Shown one piece after another: positions 54,900-64,000 of a stretch of 64,000 bases of DNA (position 1 is its first letter; each line of letters starts with the position of its first letter). The notes beneath the pieces are model-generated. The model was not told where the DNA came from and did not search any database. It saw nothing but the letters and a program-made list of their open reading frames with translations. A program made the position numbers and the translations under genes. This DNA is from Thermothielavioides terrestris NRRL 8126 (lineage: Eukaryota; Ascomycota; Sordariomycetes; Sordariales; Chaetomiaceae), in the NCBI RefSeq assembly GCF_000226115.1, contig NC_016461.1:186001-250000 (forward strand), read 5' to 3'.

Positions 54900-55985
54900 C
54901 CTTCTTCCTATATATATCCTTTTATTTATATATAGTAGCTACTACTATTATTATTATTCCTAGTTCCCTAGAGTATATAAGACTACTATACCTCTATACT
55001 TCGATATCTTCTTAGATAAATCGCCTATATCTTCGCCTACTTCTTTAGAGGAAGGTAATAGCGCTGAAAAGCTTATAGTAGAGCCTACTACTTTATATAC
55101 TGCTTTTAAAGAGCTTGCTACACCTTCTTCCAATTAGTACTATAGTCCCTTAGTCAAGTAAGTTATACGCTCTTTCTTCTAGCTTACCACTATATCGCTC
55201 TAATACCCTCTAGTTATACTCTATAAATGACTATAAAGTATAAGATCCTATACCTAGGTTATATATACGCTACTCTTATAAGCTCCTATAATAGAACCTA
55301 CTATAACTATAATAGCTATAGTATATGTTGCTAGTACTATAAGCGCTTTAACTATAGCTATAAACTAATTTTACCTACTACTATAGAGAAGGTATAAGCT
55401 CTAACTATAGCTATTAACGACCTTGACTAAAAGGTAAGTCCTAATTATCTACTACTCTATAACCTTCTTCTAATAGCTAAGCAGGCTATAAAGAAGATTC
55501 GCTCTACGTTTTATACGCTCTTAAACAATCTCTAGAAGGTTAAGGAAGAGGGAGAGCAATAGGATATAAAGATAGTAAAGCCAAAGGAGTAGTAGCCTCA
55601 ATAGTAGATATAGATATAGGAGTAGATATAGAAGGTTCCTATAATCACCTAGGGTAGAGCCCTAGATAACCCCTTTAGTTTTATATTTATAGCGTTAATA
55701 AAAAGAGAGGTATAAAAGGTGCTTTCTAAATAGGTAGAGAGTAATAAGCTAGTTAATAATTAGGAGCTAGAGTAGGTCGTTATATAGATAATAGAGCTAG
55801 TAAAGCGATTAGAGATATAGGCGAAGATCCTTCGGCTTTAAAGAAAGATAGTGATAATAGAGCTTATTAATCGCTAGGATATATAAGGCTAAAATATAGA
55901 ATAGTAGTAGTAGATAGTCTTTATAAAGAAGATAGTTGACTCCCCTACTCTTTTCTTACTTAATATATATCTTAAAGGTTCAATA
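54900..55985 (+). other. Opposite-strand, protein-like frame inside the Copia element
   Basis: Between the pol end and the 3' LTR, the plus strand, opposite to gag-pol, shows a frame (codon starts at multiples of 3) that is interrupted only by TAG and TAA. It is clearest from about 55,260 to 55,985. Reading these as RIP-altered Gln codons gives a Tyr/Cys-clustered segment near 55,290-55,345, then AINDLD and YNLLLIAK. A Gln-rich stretch follows, then a highly charged helix-forming region. The minus strand here looks less protein-like. It may be an extra antisense ORF, a captured host gene piece or another nested fragment. TGA is depleted by RIP itself, so its absence proves nothing. Confidence 0.4.
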
Positions 55986-56599
55986 AAGTATAGAAATGTT
56001 TAAACTTTTATCTTAAAAGCTACTTTATTAAACTATCTATAGGCATTTATACTATAGGAAGGTAGAGTATATTAAACTATTTATTCTAATACTCTTAACA
56101 AAGCTATATATTATAAATATCTATATAGCGTAAATAAGTATTAATCTTTATATACTCTCCTACTATAAGGCGAATTGTCTACTAGTTATTATAGAAGATC
56201 TTCTAAGGCTCTTTAGTCTCGAATATAAGGTCCCTAAACAAGCGCTTTAAAGCAATCGTCTTAGTTACAATAAACGATAGAGCTTTCAACTCTACTTTGG
56301 TAGAAGATATAGTAATAGTATCTTACTATATAGCCTTCTAGGAGATCAATCTGCTAAAGAGCATTATAATATAGCTCTACGAAGAGCGTTGTATATCTAG
56401 ATTGTTAGTATACGATACGTCGAATATAATCTAAAGTACCTAGTGAACGACTTTACCCCTATACTATATATCAAAGAAGTATATAGTATATAGGTACTAG
56501 ATAACTCGTTTCGCTACTTTAATATACTCTAGTCTTAGATTTATTAGGAACTAAAAGAGCTTTATAGCTATAAACACGACGTTAGGCTAGATTATAATT

Positions 56600-56604
56600 A
56601 CAAA
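56600..56604. repeat. Target site duplication ACAAA (left copy)
   Basis: ACAAA directly before the solo LTR, repeated at 56854-56858 directly after it. Confidence 0.8.
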
Positions 56605-56853
56605 TGTAACGTGCTAGCCTTATGGCGTCTGCAGATAAGCGTACGACGTTCTATTCAACTACCTTAAGGAAGGAAAAAGGAGAAGTACAGGCTGCGGTCC
56701 CTGCGCGCAGAGTTTTTTAGGGGCTCGCGAAGTGGGTTCGGACCGACGTTGTTCTAGGCGCGTAGCGGGCCCGCCACGGGTCCGTCCCGGGGCCGCCGTG
56801 GATCCTGGGCGCAGCCCCACATACCCAGCTCGGGTACAGCCCGGTCTGTAACA
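56605..56853. mobile_element. Solo LTR nested in the Copia RNase H region
   Basis: 249 bp with TGTAAC start and GTAACA end, flanked by a perfect ACAAA duplication. About 175 bp of it (56,690-56,853) is strongly GC-rich, in contrast with the AT-rich surroundings. Removing it together with one ACAAA joins the two halves of the Copia RNase H reading region on the minus strand. It therefore belongs to a different LTR family that inserted into the Copia, then lost its interior by LTR recombination. Its orientation is uncertain. The lack of RIP suggests late insertion or escape because it is short. Confidence 0.85.
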
Positions 56854-56858
56854 ACAAA
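56854..56858. repeat. Target site duplication ACAAA (right copy)
   Basis: Second copy of the 5-bp duplication flanking the solo LTR. Confidence 0.8.
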
Positions 56859-59800
56859 GTAGAGAATTAAGTCTATAAGCTCTTAGTATAGTTTAACCTA
56901 CTTAGGGGTCGCCTCTCCCTTAAACTTACGAAGCTCCTCTATAAAGAGAGGAATAGCTAGAGCGTTTATAATATTAAAGAGACTATACTTTTTTATAATC
57001 TTCTCGATATACTAGTTATATATAAGCTAGATTTTATACGCTCTATAGTTATAGATAACTCTAATTCTAAGGAAGTACTTAATATTACCCTACTTATATA
57101 CTTTATACTTCGCTTTAATACCCTTTATAATATAGTTTATAGCTATAGCGTTATCTTAATAGTAAACTATTAAGAAGTCGTTAATATAGAAGATAAGGAT
57201 TATCTTCTTTTTAAGGTTGAGAAATAGGTAAGGTTCTTCTATAGAGGGCTATATACTAAGCTCCTTAAAAGTACTATAGAACTCATTATACTATAGAAGC
57301 GATAAGTCCTTTAGCTTATAGAGAGCCTTTAAGAGCTCTATATAGATCTCTAGTTTCTTAAATCCCTTTAGAAGCTTATAAGTCACCTACTCTATATCTA
57401 GCCTCCTTATATTTAGGAACGTTTATTTAAAATTAAACTGCTTTACCTTAAGGTCGAAGTATATTATAAGCGCTATAACGGTATAAAAAGAGTGTATAGC
57501 GAAGATAGCTATATATATATTCGCAATGTTAGTAGTATCCTTTAGATCGCCTTATATATAGATATACGCTTTATACTTCTTAAGGTTACTATCTTTGTTA
57601 AGCTTATAGTCGAACACCTATTTTAGAGGTAGAGGCCTCGTTTTCGTATACTCTCATTTAATTTCTTACTATATTCCCTTGCTTATAAGATTATAGATCT
57701 CCTTATATATAGCCGCCTTGAACTCCTTCCTATATAGATAGTTCTCTAAGTCTCTCTAGCTCTTTAGGAGAAGGGGGAGCTCGATATTATAATATATCAT
57801 TGGCATCTAGCTAATAGCGATAGCAAATACCGTATATAGAATTTAAAACGACTCTAGGAAGAGCGTTTTAATACCTTTCTAAAATATAGGGAAGAGCGTC
57901 TTATTACTATTGTAGTATTCCTAGGGAGTAGGATCTAGGTAATTAGTCTAGAACTTTAGCCCTAGGTTCTCCTATATTTCCAATAACCTAATAAAGAAAA
58001 TATATATATACTCTAAAGCTATACTTAGAGCTATATTCTTATATACTTTCGTAGAAGGCTTCTAAATCTATATACTCCTCCTTATAAGTATAAGATGCTC
58101 CCTAGGCTTATATTATAATTTTAGTACACTTATACCTAGCTTATTAGTCGAAGGTTACATTTATAGAGCTTTAGGCCCTATAAGCTAAATATCTTACTTT
58201 ACTATATATTCTATTATATTATAGAATATATCCTCTTCTTTACTTTATAAAGCTATAGGCTTTATAGGCGGAGACGCCTCCTTATACTTGCTTTATAGAG
58301 CTAGGGGCTCTATAGGTGGAAAAGCCCTATATTCGCTCCTAGAGGCAACGCTTTATAGGATAGCTATAGCTAGCCTAAGATCCCTAGGTACTCTACTAGT
58401 CTCTAGAAAAGTACTAGAATTATCGACTAGACCCCTATTCCTATTATCATCTTTATTTATAAGCTCTTTCTATAGCTAAGCCTATAGTTTTAGTAATATC
58501 TTAGAGGTTAAGAGTCTACTCTATATATACGCTTCTCCTACTTCTAAGTCTTAACCTAGTAGTATACTTTTATACTTAGGAACTATAATAGTAATAGACT
58601 TAAACGTTGATCTTCTATATTCAAGTTTATAGAGTATTTAAAGAATCGACCTAACGTCCTAGGTCTTCTTAACCCCCTTGTCTAAGTACTCTACTACCTC
58701 TTTAATAATAGCAACTTCTTAAGCTAGAAGCTCTTCTTTACTTAGATAGTAAAAGGTCCTTTTATTGAACGTTACATTCTTTGTTATAATAACCTTGTCG
58801 AGCTTAGGCACTTAGATATAGTAAATATTAAATACTCTATACCTAACTAAGTATCTAATTCGCTTATATAGCTATACTTTAAATTCTCTCTTCTAATACT
58901 TAGCCTTATACTCCTTATCTAAGGGATATACTCTATAGCTATATACAAAGATCCTAGACCAATTAGGGTATAGATCTATTGTTAATGTTTAATAGAAAGT
59001 TAGCTCCTATTAACAAAAGTAGTTTTTAAACTAGGAGTAGAGTACTTCGTTAAAGCTCTAAAGACTATAAGTATAGCTAGGCGAGATAGTATATAGGAAA
59101 GCTACTACCTTTACTCCCTTTAGCTAGAGCTTTATAGATAGGTTTATAGCAATAAGTATCTTTATACTCTTTAGCTATAAGACTTATCCTACTTACTCTA
59201 AAGCTCTATTTGGTTATAGAGTATATATTAATATAAGCTCTAAGTTAATACCTTTATTATATACCTAGAGCTAGTAAACTGTTAATCAACGATCTTCTAG
59301 TATAATAACTCTTATATTATTGTCCTAGTAGATCTTATAGATATTAAGTCCCTATTGCCGTTTAACCTAGTATTCAAAAGCTTTAATAGTATTGAAGAGC
59401 TTGGTTTAACCTTTATTAGAGAACGTAAAAGCTTAGATCCTTCTACTAAATTCGTCTTTAATTATAAAGAGGTACTAGGATTTGTTAAACCTAGAAGGGA
59501 ATAAGAAGAGGTCCTAGGAGATATACTAGAATAGGTATAGGGCGTAATACTCTATTTTATAAAGTATATTGTACTCTCTAGTATATAATAGAGCATATAC
59601 CTTATATTTAATCGTCGACGTTCCCTAGATCTTAACGTTCTTAGCACTCTACGTCAATGCCTAAAGAGCTCTCTAACCTAGATATCTAGACCTCTTATAC
59701 TAGAGCTCCTTAATATCTTCTCTCTCTTAAAGTATATATAATATATATAACTTTATATTATCTTTATAAACAATTGTATTCACTGTTACTAGGCCTATAA

Positions 59801-61502
59801 AGCTCTATAAAGGTTAGAGAATATAAAAGTAAAAGAAAAGGTTCTTCGATTTAAGGAAAACTATATTAAATTTATAAACTAACTACTTAACCTTTATACT
59901 CTTTTTAAATGTTCTATACTATAGAGAGTAGTCTAGACCTAAATACTAGATACTAGTAGTATATAGAGCGGTTTCCAATATAATATTAGTATAAAAGCCC
60001 TCTATTATAGCGATGTTCTTTAAATAGAGGTCTATAGTTCCTTTCTCCTACTCTCTATCTAATACCCCCTTTATAATATACTCTCCTTTTTCTAAAATAG
60101 GGAAAGTAGTAGTACCTACTTCTATATAGTTATCGTCTCCTAATAGTATAAAAGTATTAGGAACTAGGAGCTTCTTATTATTAACAATATATAGAGCGGT
60201 ATAGTTGTTAAAGAGAATACTCTAAGAGAGCTAGTAGGTAATAGTAGTCGAAAATATAAATAGGTAGTAAGCTCCTTTACTAAAGAGGCTTAGGTCAATA
60301 ATAGTATAGACGATCTTATTAAGAAGAGCTAAGCTAGAGTTCCCCTATTCTATAGAGCTAGAGCTATACTACTTTTAGAGGCTCTTTTAGAGGGAATACT
60401 ACTTTAGTTTATTAAGGTGTTCCCTAATTTTAGTAATCTATACTTCTAAGAGCTTATAATAGCCCTTCTCTATCCTAGAGATTACTATCTAGAGAAACTA
60501 GTAGTCGACTAGCTTCTATTTATATTTATTATTAGCCTTATAAAGGTATAGGTAGAGCTTTGAGCTATAAAAGCCTATATTATCTAAAGAACTATTGCTT
60601 TAAGCTACTTTTAAAGAGGTAAATACGCTATATCTAAGCCCTTTAGAGTAGATATTGTCGATCTAAATACCGAAGTAAACGCCTAGTTTATTAAAAGTAG
60701 GGATTAAACGCCCTTTAGCTTTAAATGCCTTAATTTTAAAGAGCTAGTAGCGAGCCTAGTCTAAGGCAATCTAATAGCCAACTACTTTAATAAAATACTT
60801 AGAAGCTCTAAATCTAATAACCTCTAGGATATTAAAGCTCTTTATATATAGGTACACCTTATTCTAAAAATAGTACTACTTATATAAATTAATATCTACT
60901 CTATAAACTTCTTATAGGACTATTATATATTAGCGAACAGCTATATCTTCTATAAGAGTATCGATAGATATAAGCTACTTATAGAGCTTATAGATAAAGG
61001 CCTAGAAGCTACTAAAGCTAATGTTTAAGATAGCGATATATATAGCATTAAGTAGAGGCTAGTAGACAGAGCATATAATCTATTAGTTAATAAATAAATA
61101 TAATTTAACCCTACTCTCTTAGATAATAGAAATTATAAAGTAGTCCTTATATATAGCTTCGAGCTTAATAGCAACCTCTTATTCGATAGGAGCCTAAACT
61201 TGCTCTAGAGGAACGTCTAATGCCTTAATATACTTTTTATAAAGCTCTTCGATTATATTCTCCTCTATAAGGACTTTCAATCGCTTATCCTAGGGCTCGT
61301 CGAGAGTATCTAGATTATATTTATCCTAGATACTATTACTTAGGGCTAAGATCTTAAGCTCTATAAACCACTTAGTCTAATCTATATAGGACTAGAGTAT
61401 AACGCTTAAGTTGCTCTCGATAGTCGTTATATTGAGATATAGAGTATAAGAAAGAGAAAGAGAGAGAGAGCTTACTATAGGTTACTTACTATATATAATT
61501 AT

Positions 61503-61522
61503 AGAGCGCCTAGGCTTATAAC
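61503..61522 (-). other. Probable primer binding site (tRNA-Met half-molecule type)
   Basis: agagcgcctaggcttataac directly abuts the 5' LTR of the element. It looks like the D-stem end plus anticodon arm of a tRNA-Met, with loop CTCATAA altered to CTTATAA by one RIP-type C-to-T. Copia elements commonly prime from internal tRNA-Met fragments. The match is by eye. Confidence 0.5.
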
Positions 61523-61721
61523 TAATATACTATAGCGAGTTATAAAGCGTAGATACAACGGTAGGATCGTAGTAGAGCATCGGAATACAAAGAGAGTACG
61601 TTGTTCTAGTATAAAGGAAAGCTAAAGACTGAACAGAGCGTGGTATATATATATCTAGGAGTAGGGAAACTATAGCTAGTGCGTTGTGCTAAGCTCTGAG
61701 CCCCTTACCCCTGACGTGACA
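61523..61721 (-). repeat. Right LTR (5' LTR of the minus-strand Copia)
   Basis: 199 bp, same length as the left LTR and followed directly by ACCGT. The terminal TG of the left copy is TA here, a RIP-type change. Confidence 0.92.
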
Positions 61722-61726
61722 ACCGT
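61722..61726. repeat. Target site duplication ACCGT (right copy)
   Basis: Second copy of the ACCGT duplication of the Copia element. Confidence 0.85.
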
Positions 61727-62289
61727 CAATTGCTCGTCCCCGGAGATGGAGCTCTTTCATAGGCCGTCCGTCCCAAACCGCTCGTTCAAGAGCCACATCA
61801 CAATCAAGACCGCTTATCCGGCGCTCTGGCAAGGCAATTCGGCAAAGCGCTCCACCGCATCGGCCACCAACTCGGCGATAGCGCCACAGAACACGGTCTA
61901 CGACCCCAGGATAACGGCCGACTTCATCCCGTCCTGTACTCGGTTCCGCTGAATTTTCGTCACGGAGCGCGACGCAAATGAGCCGGTATCGCTCTCGTCG
62001 ATCATGAGCACTAGACGCTTAAGGTGGCCATTGATTGCTGCTCGGGGTTGCCCTGGAATGCAAACGGAATGATGTCCAGATGGCACTGTACCTGTTCGCG
62101 CACGCCGTTGGACGCGACCGGGTTGTTAATCCACTTCTAGATGCCTCTCATCCACAGCTCCCGGGCAGCATCCGCCGGAATCGGTGCCCCGTCCACGTCT
62201 TGGCGCGACAGCTCGTCCGATTCCCCCTGAATCATGTCCACAGCTGCATTCTTTGTGGGCGTCGGTGACTGTGCGGCGTTTCTAGCCAT
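61722..62289 (-). pseudogene. 5' part of a decayed gene split by the Copia element
   Basis: Minus-strand ATG 62289 opens MARNAAQSPTPTKNAAVDMI, which runs to a TAG after WMRGI and continues as KWINNPVASNGVREQVQ. A frame change then leads to HLKRLVLMIDESDTGSFASRS and MKSAVILGS, followed by three more stops before the element. At least one TAG and one TAA fit RIP-type C-to-T or G-to-A changes; one TGA does not. Composition is that of an ordinary soluble protein. It may be a STAND- or DUF7708-like N-terminal region, but I cannot confirm any family. Sequence upstream (to about 62,829, minus) also looks partly coding but is not continuous. Confidence 0.55.
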
Positions 62290-63548
62290 CAAACATCGAC
62301 GGAAACGATTCTAGCTCGCTGCAACTCAACCCAGCGCGGGAAAATTTGACAATGCAAAAGTCTTCGCCGGGCCCGCAATCTTGGAAGGTGCCCTGCGCAG
62401 ATGTCCTGATTGTCTCTTCGTTCGCAAGCGAGACAGCGGGCGGAGAAGGACGAGGGGTGGAATCTGCAGGATACTAGACAGCTCGAGAAGAATATAGCCA
62501 GAACTGACATAGGCGACAATTCCAGCGGAAGTGGCCCTGGTCAGCCGAGGGGTATGAACCGGGCGGTCGGATACCATGATGCTTGGGCAGACTCCGCAAG
62601 CCTCAAAAGCAAGGAATATACCTAAGGGACGGATTACCATCCTCGCAGCTAAGATCAGGTACCCTTGCACCTCCTGCAAACACGATAACCATTTTCTCCT
62701 TCCTCCGTCTTTCGTCTCCCTGGTCTCTTCAAACCCAGTGACGGTTCCCAACTTTGACTGTGGATGTAAGTCTATGACATTTTTCGCTTCCTTCGCCTCG
62801 ATGAACTTCGTTTGGTCCTCAACGGTCACATCACGTCAGTCGCTTGTTCGCGTGCCCCGGTTGTCATCCGCTCAATTTACAATCGCCCTGTGGGGGCTGG
62901 TTCCGCTTCCGGTGAGAAACCACTCCTTCGAAAAAAGCGAGTGTCGACCTGGTAGTGGACAGTTTCTTCATTGGAGGTGAGAAACGTCATGCCCCTGAAC
63001 CGGCCCGACCAACGAACCCGCCTTGGCACCGCGAAGAGCCACCGGGCCGCCTTCTTCGCTCTCTCGTTGATAGTTGACTATTATATTTGGCACCTTGGCC
63101 AAGCCTGGCCTAGTTGGGAACGCGTTGGAGGAAGCAGACTTACACTTGTATATGTTCGCTTCGAAGGTCTAGATTTGGTCGCCCTGCTCATGCGGGCCAC
63201 TCGGAGCGATGCTGGGCCGAAGAACTGCGGGGAAACTGAGACAGCTGGCACGGCAAGAGACTGATTGGGCGCATAACGGGGAGCTGAGCATAAGCGCTAG
63301 GATGGGTAAGGAAAACACTCGTCACCGTGAGCCAACTCCGAGCCTTCGATTGACGCACCCCGCAGGACCAGCGGCATTGTCGAGCGGCAACGGAAATCCC
63401 TGCACGTCGTACGCGCGCCCCCCCCCCCCCCCCCCCCCCCCCCCCCCTTCTCCGCATTTAACATGTCAATACCTAGCATGTCTTTTTGCAGTAACTTGCA
63501 AGGCTGCAGCTGACGCAACTTAAACTTCACCGCGAACGCGGCTCGGTA
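62290..63548. other. Intergenic region upstream of the P450 gene
   Basis: About 1.26 kb. The first half contains a minus-strand open frame (about 62,326-62,829, no ATG at its start; EDQTKFIEAKEAKNVIDL) that might be an older 5' part of the neighbouring pseudogene. The second half holds a C30 tract. No intact gene. Confidence 0.45.
63418..63447. repeat. C30 homopolymer
   Basis: Thirty consecutive C, about 100 bp upstream of the P450 ATG. Its true length is likely uncertain. Confidence 0.85.
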
Positions 63549-64000
63549 ATGATGCAGAGTCTCAGTCTCAGTCGCATCGAATGGCTCGCCAGCCAATGGT
63601 CGATGACGCCGCTGGCACTCTCTTTATCGCTCCTCCTCGTCATTTTAACCTCCTACGTGGCGTATCAGAGACTGCTCTCCCCGTTCGCCGGGATCCCCGG
63701 CCCGTTTTGGGCGAGCCTTTCCCGGTTGTGGTTGACCTGGCACGCCCGGAAGGGAGACCTGCACACGGTGATGATGCGGCTGCATGAGAAGCATGGGAAG
63801 TTAGTTCGCATTGCGCCGAGTGAAGTGTGAGTGCGCCTGACACGATGTTTGGCATTGAGCACAGACACCAAGCTGATGATTTTGCAAAGGAGCATCTCTG
63901 ACCTGAATGCCATCAAGACCATTTATGGTGAGCCTGCCTAGCTAACTAACTAAGCCTACTGTGACGTTATCCTCTCAAAAACGTGGAACTGACCAGAAAT
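63549..64000 (+). CDS. Cytochrome P450, 5' part (runs off the window)
   Basis: ATG 63549 (MMQSLSLSRIEWLA). Exon 1 is 63549-63826 and exon 2 is 63890-63927; both introns have GTGAG donors. A possible exon 3 begins at 63997 after GACCAG. Residues about 20-40 form the N-terminal membrane anchor (TPLALSLSLLLVILTSYVAY). Then comes the Pro-rich hinge FAGIPGPFWASLSRLWLTW and HEKHGKLVRIAPSEV, joined over the intron to SISDLNAIKTIYG. This is the standard start of fungal ER-bound P450 monooxygenases. The haem-binding Cys lies outside the window, so activity and class cannot be judged. Confidence 0.88.

Larger units (their letters stand above)
54491..61721 (-). mobile_element. RIP-mutated Ty1/Copia LTR retrotransposon
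   Basis: The element is 7231 bp with 199-bp LTRs at both ends, TG...CA termini and a 5-bp target duplication ACCGT. The interior is extremely AT-rich and full of TAG/TAA stops where CAG/CAA/TGG would be expected. No frame is open, as after RIP. Reading the minus strand, and allowing for RIP stops, coding traces appear in Copia order. These are a gag-like helical region (about 61.45-60.9 kb), integrase (about 59.5-59.2 kb, DEFSRR and a later DNN), reverse transcriptase (about 57.2 kb, FYIND where YVDD is normal), and RNase H (about 56.6-56.1 kb). The polyprotein end is near 55,976. The element is dead. Confidence 0.93.

Noticed and set aside
58288..58479. 63-codon open frame inside the Copia element
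   Set aside because: Chance opening on the strand opposite to pol; Leu/Ser-rich from RIP-altered DNA.

Overview
The window looks like nuclear DNA of a filamentous ascomycete, most likely a Sordariomycete. The genes carry short GT-AG introns (about 56-130 nt), GC-rich codons and fungal-specific families: subgroup C LysM/GH18 chitinase, DUF7136, SAT4/PTH11-type membrane protein, XLF/Nej1, Rtc1. One retrotransposon shows the C-to-T/G-to-A signature of repeat-induced point mutation (RIP). No tRNA, rRNA or CRISPR was found. Exon borders below were read by eye from splice consensus and frame continuity.

Layout. 0-7.4 kb is a chitin locus: a LysM effector-like gene (minus, cut by the window edge), a GPI-anchored DUF7136 protein, and a 1369-aa chitinase with two LysM, a chitin-binding and a GH18 domain. 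8.3-11 kb holds a thioredoxin-reductase-like flavoprotein and a Fic protein, followed by a 19-bp x 10 minisatellite. 13.5-24.8 kb holds a SAT4-type membrane protein (probable 1-nt homopolymer frameshift), a 2EXR/F-box-like protein, a small hydrophilic ORF, an AusD-like methyltransferase, an ankyrin protein with an in-frame TAG, and the NHEJ factor XLF/Nej1. 24.8-35.2 kb is a 10.4-kb stretch where I support no gene. 35.2-50 kb is mostly housekeeping and regulation: a forkhead factor, the splicing factor Cactin head-to-head with the SEA/GATOR2 subunit Rtc1, a six-TM membrane protein and a short-chain dehydrogenase. 53.4 kb has a small secreted protein.

54.5-61.7 kb is a RIP-mutated Ty1/Copia element (minus strand; 199-bp LTRs; target duplication ACCGT; order gag, integrase, RT, RNase H). 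It sits inside, and in frame splits, an already decayed minus-strand gene. A 249-bp GC-richer solo LTR with its own ACAAA duplication is nested in the RNase H region and largely escaped RIP. Between the end of pol and the 3' LTR lies about 1.3 kb whose most protein-like frame runs on the opposite strand. The window ends in the 5' exons of a cytochrome P450.

The clearest functional unit is the chitin locus. The most interesting structural findings are the nested TE history, the opposite-strand frame inside the Copia element, the ankyrin gene that stays coding beyond a TAG, and the 10-kb gene-poor block between two convergent genes.
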